Counted from the first letter of the stretch, positions 35,833 through 48,626 are shown. The stretch: DNA of 64,000 nucleotides from Bilabrum cf. latius (GCA_965178125.1 OZ237741.1:744001-808000), one strand, 5' to 3'. Numbers and translations: made by a program. Notes: a model not told the origin generated them from the letters alone.

Positions 35833-38134
35833 TCACACGAGGCCACCCCTGCCACCCGCAGAGGCTGCAGCGGCGCTACCCGCACCGGCGCCTCCCTGCA
35901 ACTTCTCACCGCCCCGCACCGCGTGCGACAGGCCGGCCAGGGCACTCTTCTGCTTGGCCTTCAGCGATTCACTCAATCCATCCAGCCCGTGGCCACCCCC
36001 GGCAGTTGTGGTGGAAGGCCGCGTGGTGCGCGTGGACGGCACCTCACCCCTATCCCTCGCGTCCTTTCGCCTGCTCCTCCGCTTCACCTCCTGGCTCGAG
36101 TAGCCCTTGGGAGGCACCTCCAGCTCGTCCTCAGGGTACTCGCCCAGATGTACAGCCACCTCAGCTGCCACGTCAAGCGCCCACTTGATCCTAGTCGGGT
36201 GCGGCACCCTCTTGTCCGTCCAGCGGCTGAGCCCACACCGTGCCACTGCTTCGATCCACTCGTGGAACACCAGCTGGTCCATCCCTCCCGAATCCACCGG
36301 TGGACGATACCCGGCCGTGGCAGCCCCTCCCTCGGCACCGTCCGGCTCGTCCTGCTGCGAGCCAGCGAAGGCCTGCCTCGCCCCCGCCAGGCTCAGAGGC
36401 TCCTGCACGGTCTCTTGCGACCCACCGATGGTGCCACCCAGGTAGCCCCCTCCCGAGCCACCTCCGGGCCCGCCAAATCCGTCGGAGAGTCCCTTACGCA
36501 TGAGCCCCGCGTGTTCGAGGAACAGAAAGAACTCCTGCTCGCTCATGAGCACCGAATTCGGCACCTCCTCGGCCGCCTCTTCCGCCGAGATCCGCCCGTA
36601 TGCAAGCAGCTTCTCTTTCTCGGATTCTCGCGCGTAGAAATCGAACGCGTCCCGCAGCGCGTGCTACAGCTTGACCACGTGCCGTTGCACCGCTGGGTCC
36701 CTGAGCGCCTTGCGGACCGGCCCCGCCGCCAGCTGGTCAGCCTGGGGCACGAGGTGCTCCACTGCCAACCTCCGGAAGCACTTGCCCGCAGTGAGCCTGT
36801 TCCCGTCGTCGTCCAGCAGCCTGCCGTACTTGTACTTGGCGAGAATCAGCAGGCCCTCTAGGAACTCAAACCTGCTCATGGAATCCTCCCCGAAGTCCTC
36901 CGCTGCGTCCTCTCCCCTCATCTCGTTGGCCTGCCGGAATATCCTCTTGGCCACGGCTGCGTCCTTGATCACATCGATCGAGTCGGTCACCTGCAGCACG
37001 TGCTCCCACTCGTCATACTCCATGGCGCTGGTAGGTCCCCTGAGGCTGTTCCCGCAGAAGTGCTTGTACAGGTCGTTGACGTGCGTGAAGAACTCGAGCA
37101 CCGCCCGCTTGCACTCTGTCTGCTCGTCCTCTGTGGTTGTTACCGCCTCCAGCCTCACCCACGGCCAGTCGTGGTCCACAGCCTCGGCCTGGGCCCCGCT
37201 GTCGTCGGGTGCCACGGAGAGGAGCCTCTCCATCGCCTCTAGATCCTGCTTGAGAGCAGCTGCTCGGCGCGCCTCCTCCGCCTCTGCTCGCTCGGTGAGC
37301 TCGGCCTCGTACTCCTGTACCAGACGCTCGGCCCTCGCACGACCCGGCTCGCTGTAGTTGAACGCGAGGGCCTGCCAGACGGTTTGCACAGGTTCGTTGG
37401 AGGGTCCCCTGGCCGGTGCTCGCCTCAGGTCCACCCTGAGGGCCAAGGGTGCAGTGGGCTCGTCTGCGTCACCGCCGGCCCCAGCCACTGCGTCGTCGCC
37501 GTCCGCGCCAGAGGCAACCCATTCCTGGTCACCGGCTGCTTCCTCCTCCGTTATAAGAGCTGATCGGGCTTCCTTATCCGGGTCCGTAAGGTGTCCGGCT
37601 CGCTGCCGTCGCTCGGCGCGCTGCCTCGCTGCTTCAGCGCGCTTCTACCTCTCGTCCAGCTCGCGCTTCCTCTGCTCTCTCAAATCCGCTACCACATCCT
37701 TGACCTTCAGCGATGGTCCAACTACGTTACTCATCAAGTCCTGCGGGGCAATTTTCGGGCAGCGTTGTGAAGCTCGCACCTGATCCTGAAATCAATACCG
37801 CATGGCGGCGAGACATCAAGCTTCTGCTCACTGGAAGGGGTTTCCGAAGAACATTGATGGGCAAAAGAGTACCACTATCTCCAGCACTCATCTCTCGCTG
37901 CCTAATTCTGCCTCTTGATCGCTTTGATGCGCGGTATCTCTGCGCCGCCACCGTGGCGAGCCATCGGACATCCTGCTCTCCATCACCGCACGGGATTAAG
38001 AAGGACTGATCGTGCACCCGGACAAGAACTTTTATGCTTTCTTTCTGGCCCATTTCGATGTCATACCCGTCGTCCTTGCCATCATCCATGCTGGGAGAAG
38101 CCTCACGGAAATTTTGGTACGCAACGGCAACCAT
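35833..38134 (-). CDS. Cilium-type protein with ubiquitin-like start and EF-hand-like helices
   Basis: Two exons: 38134-37832 and 37740-35833, with a 91-bp phase-0 GT-AG intron; TGA stop, about 736 residues. The first exon looks like a ubiquitin-like fold (VLVRVHDQSFLIPCGDGEQDVRWLA) and the splice joins it to a hydrophobic/charged strand. The second exon starts with a charged coiled coil and carries two TAGs. The middle has EF-hand-like helical pairs without clear calcium ligands (MEYDEWEHVLQVTDSIDV, then SRFEFLEGLLILAKYKYG). This layout is familiar from flagellar-associated proteins of algae and ciliates, but no exact family name can be given. ATG 38089 is an alternative start. Confidence 0.65.
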
Positions 38135-38403
38135 GTCCACGCCGCGCACTCAATACAGCGAAGTTCCGCAGAGCAAGAATGCAGCAGCAACGAATCTGAC
38201 TTATTTATTGTAAACAATTTCTACAAACCGGAGCAAGCTCCATACCACGGTGAGCGAGAGCAGCGCCCCATACAAAAGGAGCAAGCGCACAGGCCCTAGC
38301 CCATCACAGCAGCCCGCGGCACCGACCCGACGACTCCTACACCCGTCCGGTCGCCGCAGGCAGTGGCCCTACAACGTCCGACAGCACTACCACAAGCCCT
38401 CCA

Positions 38404-41400
38404 TCACTCCTCCTTGCTCTCCTCGCCGGCACCGCCCGCAGCAGCACCCTCCTGCTCCTCAGCGGCTGCTGCGGCGGGAGCAGCCTCCCCGCTGCGCACC
38501 CACGCAGACACCTCCATCAGGTCGACGATGAGACGGCGGGAGTGCTTCTGGCTGCAGCGGGGGAGGTCCTCAGGTTTGGCATGGGGACTGAAGGTCTTCT
38601 TCAGGTTGTGTGTGAGCACGTAGAGCGTGCTCATCTGCTCGCCGTTCATGCAGAACCCGCCCATCCAGCTGTTCCGGGGTGTGTGCACGGGGCACCAGTC
38701 GTTGGAGCTCGAGATGACGAGTGCGCCGCCCACCTGCACGAGCTGGGGCAGCGCCTTGACGAGGTTCAGGGGCTGCCTGAGCCTGCACAGCAGAGAGTCC
38801 ACCACGACGGCATCGAAGGGAGCCTCGGCCAGCACGTCAGCCGGCAGCTCCTCTGCATCCCCGACCACGTACACGGCCCTGGACCGGTCCACGCCATCGG
38901 GCGCTCTCACGAGGGTGGTCTCCGTGAGCACCCCCTCCGTGATGCGCTCGTACTCGCGCTCCCCGTGGTGCTGCATGAGCCTGGCCCCAACCACAACCTG
39001 CTCGTCGCTGTCCACACCAAACACACGGCCGAAAGTCCTGCACAGCTCCAGGGCTGCACCGCCGCCGCCGCTGCCCAGCAGCAGCACCTTGGCCTCGGAG
39101 GCGCGCTTGGTGGCGGCGAGGGGGGACTCGGTGAACTTGCGGGTCACCAGCTCGGCCAGCTTCTGGTTGTAGCAGGCGGCGTCGTCGAGTGAAAGCGGAG
39201 TGCCCGACCCGCTCGTGCAGGGGAGCCTGAGCTCCTTGGGGGCGTAGGAATCGGTGAAGGCTCGGCTCAGCCTGTCGTTGCCCTCCCACAGGTTAGCCAC
39301 CGTTGCGGCACCGGGGTACGCCTCCTTGGGAGCCTCCTCGGGGAGAGCCACGTACCTGAACCCGAGCTGCTGGAAGAAGTGCCTGCGGAAGGCGTACCGG
39401 GCGAAGTTGCTGCTCTGGTCGCCTGTGCTTACCCAGGACCCGCCCAGGATCATGGTGTGCCAGCCATCGAAGCACGGGGTGGAGAAATCGTCGTACAGGA
39501 AGTGGTGCTGGAACCCGGGCAGGCCGGCGAAATGGTCCTCCACCCACTCCCACACGTTCCCGTGAGTGTCGTGGAACCCAGCGGTGGATGGGCTCGAGTG
39601 GTCGACGGGAGAGGGCGACCCGTACTTGAAGTTGGTGTTGTGCTCGCATGACGGCTGCATCACGACGTCGTACTTGGCGGCGTGCTCGACCTCCCCGCCC
39701 ATTTCCTTGGCGAGTGCCTCCGCTGCGGGCTGCAGCCGGCCCGCCACCTGGCCCTCGTACTTCTTGCCAGTGGTGGCAGAGGGGAAGGGCGACGGGTCGT
39801 CTCGCATGAGGTGGTACTCGGCCTCGGTGGGCACCCTGTACGTGACCTTGCCCCCGTCCTGGGCCTGCTTCCAGTTGAGGAAGGCCCTGGCCTCCAGGTA
39901 GTTGACCTCCGCGGGCCAGTTCCACGGCATGTCCACGATGGAGAACTCGATCCGGAGCCGGAACTGGTCCCCCTTGCCGCTGGCCTCCGTGCAGTCGTCC
40001 TTCTGGTAGGGGTAGTCAGGCCTTCCCCCCTTGAACTGGGGCATGTCCTGGGTCGCCACCCAGAAAGAGGGGTGCTTGGCGTTGCGGAAGGCCACCCAGC
40101 GCCACCCCTCGTCGTCCCCTGAGGGGCTGACCCACCACTTCTTCTCCTCGTAGCCCCCGGCGAGCACGAACGGGAGGAACTCCGCGTTGGACACGAGGAA
40201 CTTGCTCGCTTTGAAGGCAGGCACCTCCACCTCCCTCAGCCCGTACTCGTTGTCGAAGCCAAACTCGGGAAAATCGTCGGGTTTGCCCAGCACGGCCACG
40301 CCCTTGCCCACGTCAAGGATCTCGTTAGCGGGGGCGTCGGCGGGCGAAGCCGCCCTCTCTTGGCAGTCGGGCCAGTTCTTGGGCGGCACCACCGCGTCGA
40401 CGGGCAGCTGCCGGATGAGCACGCTCGACGTCTCGATGTGGATGCGCTCGTGCTCGAAGCCCATGACCAGGGACCAGTACGGAGATTCCTGCGTGATTGG
40501 GGTTTCGCGTGGGTCGGGCATCGTCCTGATGACCTCCTCCACGACTGCCTTGCACTGGAGGCGAAACTCCTGCGTCTCGGCGATGGACGGCCAGGCGTAG
40601 TCCTCGTCTTGCATGTCGTCCATGTCGTCTGCGGGACGAATACATACGATACATGTAGTGATTCAAGCGATTAGCACGCTTCGAAGGGCAATTACGGGCT
40701 CTAGCGAGGCTGGAGAGCCCAGGAACAACTTCGAGGCCGTTTCGTGGGTCCCAGTCACTCGGCAATCAACGGTTTGTACGCCAGGATAAAGCCCAAAATT
40801 CAGTACAGCTTCAGTAAGTTAAAACTTAGATGGAATTGACACCTAGAGACATAGTTGCATTCGAGATATTAAGCATCCAAGGACGAAAAGGGCAGGAAGG
40901 GACGTCATCCACCCAAGACGCCCCTTGCATCAACAAATATATCTCACCCCAGCTCATTTCATCCACTCCGGTCTCGAATACCTTCTCGTAGTCAATGTTG
41001 ATGTGGTCTGTGGTGCCTCAAAAAGCAAACAACAAGGGACAAATCGTAGCTCAGGGGCAGCGATTTCTTCGGGTAGGCCGCGTGGCGACTACTGTGTCGT
41101 GCAGCACGTGATCAAAAAGGCCCTTGCAAGATCACGCTGCATCAAACCGATACAACACTAGCGGTCTACTAGTAAGGGGCAGTAAACTTGCAATTCACGT
41201 CAAAGAGCGAGCTGAAAAGGCGTTGGACAAGAGACAATCCCCGCGCGCAAGTGCAACTCACCTACAAGGCCCGCGACGTGCATCTTGTTGATGTAAAGCG
41301 CCGCCGGGTGGGCAAAATAAAATATAAGTGGTCGCCTCAGCTTGTCAGGGATCATGTAGAACACGCTGTCGTCGCGCAAAGCGCTGAAAAGCGTGTCATT

Positions 41401-41700
41401 GAGAGCCCAGGTATTCCTGAAATACTCGAGGATCTCCTCCCTCGAAGCCCGCGAGAGGTGGACGTACGAAGCAGGCAAGGACCTAACAACGGGATCTTCA
41501 ACACTAAATGTCTTAGTGCGCAAGGCTCGGCGCTCGGCGCCGAGCCCCTTCTTCTTCCGTGCGCCTGTGCTGTACGACCTGCCTTGAGACGTACCATCCT
41601 CAACGCGCACCGCCAGGTGCTTTTTCGGGGCATCGGCTGCCACTGATGGTTCACTACTGCCAGATCCAGATGAAGCTTGCGCTGCGGCTACAGACGCCAT
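38404..41700 (-). CDS. ovoA: OvoA: ovothiol biosynthesis sulfoxide synthase/methyltransferase
   Basis: Makes ovothiol, an antioxidant thiol-histidine: the iron enzyme couples cysteine to histidine with oxygen, and the C-terminal domain N-methylates the product. Three exons: 41700-41262, a 60-bp micro-exon 41007-40948, and 40628-38404; GT-AG introns of 254 and 319 bp; 907 residues, TGA stop, no TAG. Order: DinB-like N-terminus (RRPLIFYFAHPAALYINK), the micro-exon (KVFETGVDEMSW), the iron motif HERIHIE (HX3HXE) near residue 220, the FGE-sulfatase domain (GNVWEWVEDHF), and the SAM-dependent methyltransferase (VLLLGSGGGGAALELC). Both domains keep their key residues, so the enzyme should be bifunctional. 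Divergent from the LRR gene. Confidence 0.95.
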
Positions 41701-41987
41701 GGTAGTTTATGCTCCTGAGCGGTACAGGTGGGCACGTCGCCTGCCAATCGGGGTGCGTCAGCGCGTCTGGTTTTGCGCCGGAAGTGAATAAGCACGCTAC
41801 AAACGAGAAACTGCAACTGAACTGAGAGTCACGTTGTATGGCTCTTATCTTTGGATATTTTGCCGAAGTGATAAAAAAATAAGACCATTGCTTATTGGAG
41901 GGCTTGGAATTTCGATTAATTCCGGAAAAGTTACGAATAGAAGCAACACACCCTACGCATCCGTTGGAAGGCACTTCCTGACTATAG

Positions 41988-42728
41988 ATGCCATCACTCC
42001 GCGAGATTGTAAAAGCTCGAACAGGTCATTATGATTTGGAGAGTGTTAGTGCAGCGGATCTATCCGCGTCCGGGCTGATAAAACTAGATGGGATCGAGCA
42101 GCTGTCGGGGTGCCGGGCGCTCGATTTGCGTGGGAATAGCCTCGAGAATATCAGCTAGCTCTCAAAACTAACATCACTGACAGCGTTAGACTTGTCCTCG
42201 AATGAGGTCCAGAACATCGAGCCTCTGCGCCAGTTGAAGTCACTGCGCGAGCTGCGGCTGCACGGCAACCGAATTAAGGCCTTGAGGCCAACGCTCGACG
42301 TGCTGCAGAGCATGCCAGCCCTGGAGCGGGTGCAGCTGCGCTCCCTGGAGACGCACGAAGGAAACCCGTGCTGCGACTTGCCCGCGTATCGCACCCAGCT
42401 GCTGGCTGCTCTCCCGAGCGCCAGGGTGCTGGACGGCGAGGTGCTGCTGCTGACCGGCGCCGCGGAGGCCCTGGCTCTGCCTCCCGAGCCAGACCTCAGG
42501 GGCATCACTGAGGTCCCGGGCCCATCCCTTGCAGAGATGCTAGACAACGAGGAAGCAAGGTCGGCAGCTGGGAAGGCTGGTGGTCTAGGTGGTGGGGCAG
42601 GCGAGCCAGCCGGCGATCCAGATGAGCTCAAGGAGACGGAGCGAGTACTAGATGCCTGCAGCTTGCTTGATAGAGAGGCGGAGAAACTGCTAGAGGATGC
42701 TGCGGAATCGCTGGGGGTTGAGAGATGA
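41988..42728 (+). CDS. LRRC61-like leucine-rich-repeat protein
   Basis: 246 residues from ATG 41988 to TGA 42728. The start (VKARTGHYDLESV) matches LRRC61, followed by four or five short LRRs of the SDS22 type (CRALDLRGNSLENIS, LTALDLSSNEVQNI, LRELRLHGNRI) and a cap with LPSARVLDGE. TAG 42156 is read as Gln within the second repeat, which it would otherwise truncate. The C-terminus is acidic and Gly-rich. SDS22-type proteins are often adaptors in dynein assembly or in cilia; the role here is inferred. Confidence 0.85.
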
Positions 42729-42829
42729 CGCTATTTCGCTGTGGAAGTGAAACTAGGATTCGCGGCGGGCTCGATTGCGAACGGTGCTGGAGGAAAACAA
42801 GCATTCGGCTCGCGCCACACACAGCCCGT

Positions 42830-44848
42830 TCAGACGACCTTCTCGACCTCCATGAGCCGCAAGGCCTCGCTCTTCCTGATCCCCACTTCGGCCAGGGTGC
42901 GCTGCACCCTCGAGAGGTCGGACCCCCCCTCGGGGGACATGCCTTCCTGCAGCCGGGCCACCGCGGGCCCTTCCCCACTACCACTCCTAGCTGCGCCATC
43001 GGTTAATTCATCGGCGCTCTGCTCCCCGTCGATCGACACATCAAAGTCTCTCCAGCTGCACAGGACCTGGCCTCCGGCGATCTTCCTGAGCTCGGCCCCC
43101 CGCATACCCCCGAGACCCCCCGCAATCTCGGGGTCCGGGTCATCGAAGAGCTGCTTCCTGACGGGTGGCATGCCCTTGTTCCCCACCTCTACTTCCAGCC
43201 AGTCCATCACCAGCTGCACCCGGTCCGACCTCCAGAACCGCCTCTTCCTGGGCTTGCCTGCCAGTCCGTGCGCCCTCACCTTGAGAAGCACCACCTCGTC
43301 CTGCCCCTCCTTATTTTGCCCCTCTCCTTCGCTTTCCCCGGCATTGGAACCATCATCCCCTCCTTCCTTGCCCGCAGCGCCGCCTGCAGCAGCACCCCCC
43401 TCGTCCTCGTCCTCGCCCTTCCTCTCGCCACCAACCGAGGGCATCGGCCTCGTCGCGCCCATTTCAGGCTCCGGGTGCATCGCCAGGCGCGCCCTCGCCG
43501 CCTGCAGCCTCTGCCTCCTCCTCTGCACCCTCAGCTTGCGCGCCTCTGTCCTCGACCTGTCTGCGGCGAGACTGGCCTGGTACCTCGCGTCACGGTCCCG
43601 GATCAGCGCCTCGCGCGCCTCCGCCGTCTCCATGCCGGCCAAGGCACCTGATGAGGAGGCGCTGGAACTGCTCGCGGCTGTCTCCGACCCTCCAGCACCT
43701 GCAAGAGGCTTTCCGGCCCCTGCGTCTTCCATCACCTCATCCTCCTCCTCTTCCTCTTGTTCCACCTATTCGCTATCAGCCTTCGCATGCCCTCGCTACG
43801 CCCTTCCTGCTCCCGCCGCGCCGCTGCCGGCAGCTGCGGTGCCCTTCGATCCACCGTTGGATGCCCCCTCCGCCCCGTCCTCTCCGTAGTAGTCGGGCCG
43901 CACGGAACCGATGTCCATGGAGCCGCTCGTTGTGGTGGGCACAAGAGACGCGACTGCGGGGGAGATCGTGCGGCGCGGCGCCGATCCAGATGCGGAGCCA
44001 TCTCGGTTGTCTTCCCCGTCGCCGGTGCCATCATCGTCAGAAACCTGTTCCCCTCGCGCGATCGCGATCGTTCTCTTCATCCGCTGCTGCGCCAGCGACT
44101 GGCTCCCCCGCTCGCTGGCCTTCCTCCGCTTCGCCTCTTCTTTCTCCCTCTCTTTGGTCTCCTTTAATGCGCGCGGGTCTCTTGAGGCTAGTTTGCTTGA
44201 CTTTGTTGCCGGTTGGTCGGTGCTTTTTGTCAAATCCTTTGCAGTTGCAGTTGAGCGACGCGACGATTCACTGGCGGACGAGGCACCTCCAGAGGCATCG
44301 CGCTTCTCTCCAGCACGCTTGCTAGAGCCTTTAAAGTCGTCAACTCTCGTGGATTTACTGCCGTCCACATTGGCTTTCTCTGCCTTGTGCTGAGCGGCTT
44401 CCAATCTGCGCTCAGCTGCTTCGGCACGCTGCTGCTCGAGCTGCTTCTCGTACCGTTCGGCAATACGGGCCCTGCGCTCTGTGGCGCTCGTATCTTTTGG
44501 TATAGATTGATCTGTACCCCGGGTTGCATCCCCTGGCGCATTCTAAGCCTTTCGGGCTGCCCCGCAGCGACCAAGAACTCTACGGAAACCACGAAGGAGA
44601 GGTGGCCCGACAAAGAATAGAAACAAGGCTATCGCAATAGAAGGCCCAATCAAATCAAGTACGCTGATACTTGACGGGGTAGCCTGTGCGTTGGAAGGGT
44701 TCTCGTTGGCATCCCCAGCGGTTTGGTCCGCCACGTGTGTGGCAGCGGCTTCAGGATCAGATTCTGGCTCTGAGTGCACTTGTTCTTGAACTTGGGCCCC
44801 TCCAGACAAAGCATCAACTTCGCTTGATACTACTGATGAATCTTGCAT
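42830..44848 (-). CDS. Membrane-anchored UBX-like protein
   Basis: 672 residues, one frame with three TAGs, TGA stop. An acidic N-terminus is followed by one membrane helix near residue 75 (LIGPSIAIALFLFFVGPPLL), then a long charged coiled coil, a low-complexity middle, and RDRDARYQASLAADR with a basic helix, the sequence type preceding UBX domains in FAF/UBXD proteins. The end (LLKVRAHGLAGKPRKRRFW, then VQLVMDWLEVE) looks like a divergent UBX fold. UBX proteins bring the AAA ATPase p97/Cdc48 to ubiquitinated clients; a membrane helix suggests an ER role as in UBXD2 or UBXD8. The UBX assignment is moderate. Confidence 0.6.
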
Positions 44849-45110
44849 GCGCCACTACTGGTCGCCAGGCACCTGCAGCGGGGAATTCCTGAACGCCCAC
44901 GTCGAAGCAAAATCGCAGCGAACCCGTAAAACGAACTTTCTCTATTTGCTTTGTTTTTCGAATCGTGCGAGAACCTGCTCGTTTGGCCACAGCATCGTCC
45001 AATGGGATCACATATCCCAATAAATCGACGAATTTGAATTTGAATAATAGAGGCAAATTATTTCTTAAAGGAAGAGGAGGAGGTGGTTCGCAGTCCGAAC
45101 GAGACGGGCC

Positions 45111-48100
45111 ATGCCGTCCCGGATAGTGCTTCATGTTGCGGAGAAGAACAGTGTTGCCAAGGGTGTTGCTGCGATACTGGCAAAGCCGCGACAACCTCGC
45201 ACTGTAAGTCACCAATAGGGCTATCTCGGTGTGCTTGTGTGCCGAGGCATTGCACGGCCAGCCAGACTTCACGCGCATCCTTTTCGCCGTATCGCAGATG
45301 AATTCACCAGAGAAATACGTAAAGAATTACTCGTTTCGTGCAATGCTTGCTGGTCGGGAGAGAGACCACATTGTCACAGCCGTCAAAGGCCACGTCATGG
45401 ACCAGGAGTTTGGAGACGAGTACAGGCAGTGGACGATGCAGACTCTCCTAGAAATGTTTGATGCCGATGTGAGGTCTTTCGTCAGTAAAGACAACAAAAA
45501 TGTCGTGAAAAACTTGCAGGCATTGGCGAAGCGAGCGGACAAGCTCGTGCTGTGGCTAGATTGCGACCGCGAAGGAGAAGCCATCGCCTTCGAGGTGATC
45601 CAGGTGTGCAGCAAGGCGCAGCCCTCCTTGCAGGTGAAGCGAGCGAGGTTCTCCGCCGTTACCGACTCGGAGATCAACCATGCCATGCAGCATCTGGTCA
45701 CCCCGGACAAGCGCCAGTATGACGCTGTGCGAGCCAGGCAGGCGCTCGATTTCAAGCTGGGCGTCATCTTCACCCGCTTCCAGACGCTCCTTGTCCGAAG
45801 ATACTTCGGGCATATTGGGTCAGAGGGGGATAAGTCTCCCATCTCATACGGGCCGTGCCAGTTCCCCACATTGGGCTTCGTTGTGGAGCGATTCCAGGCG
45901 GCACGTGCCTTCATCCCGCAGGACTTCTGGGCTTTGGAGCTGGTTCTCAAAGCGGGGGGCGCTGCACGCGGTGGGGCAGGCGGCCGCGGGAGTGGAGGGG
46001 CGACGGGAGCCGTGGCCGAAGGGGGCGCGGGTCGTCGATCCACCGGTGGAGTGAAGCTGCTGTGGGACCGGCAGCGCCTGTTCGACCGCCTCACGGTGGT
46101 TGTGCTCGGAGACATGGCCGAGGACGCAATTCGGGAGGGGAGGGCAGAGGTGGTGCAGAGAGACGTGCGGGCGCGCAGGAGGTGGAAGCCCAAGCCGCTG
46201 TCCACCGTGGAGATGCAGAAGCTCGCATCCAAGTGCCTTCGTATCTCAGCCAAGGCCAGCCTCGAGGCGGCCGAGAAGCTGTACAACAGGGGCATTCTCT
46301 CCTATCCCAGGACAGAGACAGAGAAGTTCGACCCCTCCATCGATCTGATGGGGCTGGTGTCTTCCCATTCGGACCACCACGCGTGGGGCGAGTTCGCGGC
46401 TGGGCTGCAGGCCGGTGGGTTCAGGCCCCCGCGGCAAGGGGAGCGGGACGACAATGCGCATCCGCCCATCCACCCCAAGAAGAGCGTGCCGCTGCACTCG
46501 ATCACGGCTCCGAACGAGCGGGCGATCTACGAGCTCGTCACGAGGCACTTTCTGGCTTGCTGCGCCGACGACTGTCTGTTCGAGGAGACGAGGTACAGGG
46601 TGAAATGCGACGAGGAGCACTTTCACACGAAGGGAGTGGTGGTCCGCCAGAGGAACTACCTGGATGTTTACGACCGGTACGATCGTTGGCGTCCATTTGC
46701 GCTCCCCGATCTCGGCCAAATTGGCCAGACCCTGTCTGCGGATCAGGCAAAGATAGAGATGCGGGAGGGACACACGGTGCCGCCACCCTTGCTGACTGAG
46801 CACGAGCTGCTTCAGCTGATGGACAAGAACTGCATCGGGACCGATGCCACTATGGCGCAACACATTGACATGGTGTAGCGACGCAAGTACGTCACCAAGC
46901 AGGGCGACGGCAAGTTCGTGCCCACCACGCTTGGGTTCGCACTGGTGCAGGCCTACCACGACATGCAGGCACCACTGGGCAGGCCCACGCTGCGGCGCAA
47001 CATGGAGAGGGAGTGCGACCTGGTGGCACACGGGCAGCGCGAGTGGCGGTCTGTGGTGAAAGACTGCCTAGAGGCCATGCGGCACGTGTTCCTGACTGCG
47101 AGAACCGAGCAGTCGAGGATATTGCACGAGGTCAAGGACCGGCTCGGCTTGGAGGCCAAGGTTGCCCTGCCACCCAAGCTGCCAAGCAGGGAGGGTGATG
47201 GAATGGGGGTGGCTGGTGGGGCTGCCGATGTGGTGGAGGAGGACGAGGACGCCAATGATGGAGACGACGGTCCGGGTGGCGACGGCGATGGGGGTGGTGG
47301 TGGGCCAGGCGGACCTGGTGGGCCCGGTGGCGGCATGGGAGGAGACGCTGCTGGCGCAGCGGCTGGACCAGTTGGTGGCCATTACTTGCACGGGAGCCCA
47401 GTAGCACCTAGTGCTGCAAGCAAGAGCGGAAGCGGCAGCGGCGGCTTCGGGGGTGGGTCCGCTGACTCGTCCGCGCCTCAGTGGGGGGCGTCAAGGGGCG
47501 GCACCGACGAGGGTCAGGGCGATGGCCCTCGGTGCAAGTGCGGAGATGCTGCAGTGAAACGAACTTCCAGGTCAAAGCACGCCGGCAGGCAGTTCTGGTG
47601 CTGTGGCAAGGGCATGGACGAGGGCTGCGGATTCTTCGAGTGGGTTGATGATGGAGATGGTAAGGACGAGGGGTTCGGCGGGAGCAACTGGGGCAGCAGC
47701 AGTAGCGGCGGGTTCCAAGGTAATTATGGAGGTGCAGGCGGGAGTAGCAAGGCGTACGGTGGTGTTGCATCGGGTGGTTCCGGCGAGGACCGTGGCGGAT
47801 CGTGGTCAAGTGGGGCCCGATCCGGTGAGCGCGCCACGGGCCAAGGGCGAGGCAGCGGAGGTGCTGGCGGAGACGGAGCGGACTTGCAGTGCAAATGTGG
47901 GGATGCGGCTGTGTTGCGCACCTCGAGGTCAAAGCACGCCGGCAGGCAGTTCTGGTGCTGTGGCAAGGGCATGGACGAGGGCTGCGGATTCTTCGAGTGG
48001 GCAGATGAGGCTGGCACTGGCGGTCCTGGCGCTCAGCAGCATCAGAGCGCTGGTGGAGGGGCATCGTCAGGGTGGAAGGAAGGCTCTGGCAGCCGAAGCT

Positions 48101-48489
48101 GGGGCTCGGGAAGTCGCTGGGATGGCGACGGGAGTGATGAGGACGAGGAGGACAGAGCTGGATTTCGAGGCGGTGGCCGGCGCGGTGCCACAGCGATGGC
48201 TGGCGGGTCCTCGTGGAAATCTGGCCCCGGCGCGAGCAAGGGCAAGTCGGGCGCGTCTAGCGGTGGTGCTGGGGACAAGCCGGTGCGAAGGTGTGGCATA
48301 TGCAGGCAGGTGGGGCACGACAGAAGGCAGTGTCCACAGGCGCCCTAGGACAGCGCCTCCAGGAAGGCAACGAAGTCAGGCGGGGGCAAAGGCGGCAAGT
48401 CCAAAGCTAAGAAGACGAAAAAGAAGAAGACGGGGGGGACTACAGGTGGATTCCAGATTGGCACCCAATTCTTCGAGGACTTCGACTGA
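45111..48489 (+). CDS. TOP3: DNA topoisomerase III alpha-type
   Basis: Type IA topoisomerase that dissolves recombination intermediates with a RecQ helicase. Exon 1 45111-45203 (31 codons, LHVAEKNSVAKGVAAIL), 94-bp GT-AG intron, exon 2 45298-48489; 1,094 residues. The TOPRIM acidic motif WLDCDREGE and the catalytic tyrosine in GILSYPRTETEKFD are intact. The family segment GTDATMAQHIDMV-Q-RRKYV contains TAG 46876. The C-terminal third adds two GRF zinc fingers (CKCGDAAV...CGKGMDEGCGFFEW) and a CCHC knuckle (CGICRQVGHDRRQC), as in animal and plant TOP3A. A second TAG lies at 48346; TGA stop. Divergent from the UBX-like gene. Confidence 0.95.
47569..48001 (+). repeat. Duplicated GRF-finger segment, 76 bp identical
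   Basis: Positions 47569-47644 and 47926-48001 are identical over 76 bases and encode the second half of each GRF zinc finger of TOP3. The flanking halves of the fingers differ. Identity at synonymous sites implies recent duplication or gene conversion. Confidence 0.9.
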
Positions 48490-48626
48490 CCACTCGCTGC
48501 CGGATGTGCTTGTAGTGAATGAACTGCGCCAGACCTGAATTGCACAAGAAGTATCCCAGTCCATGCCTATCTCGGATTCTGCTCAAATCCATAGAAACTA
48601 TCCGGATCAGATTCGGATAGATTTGG

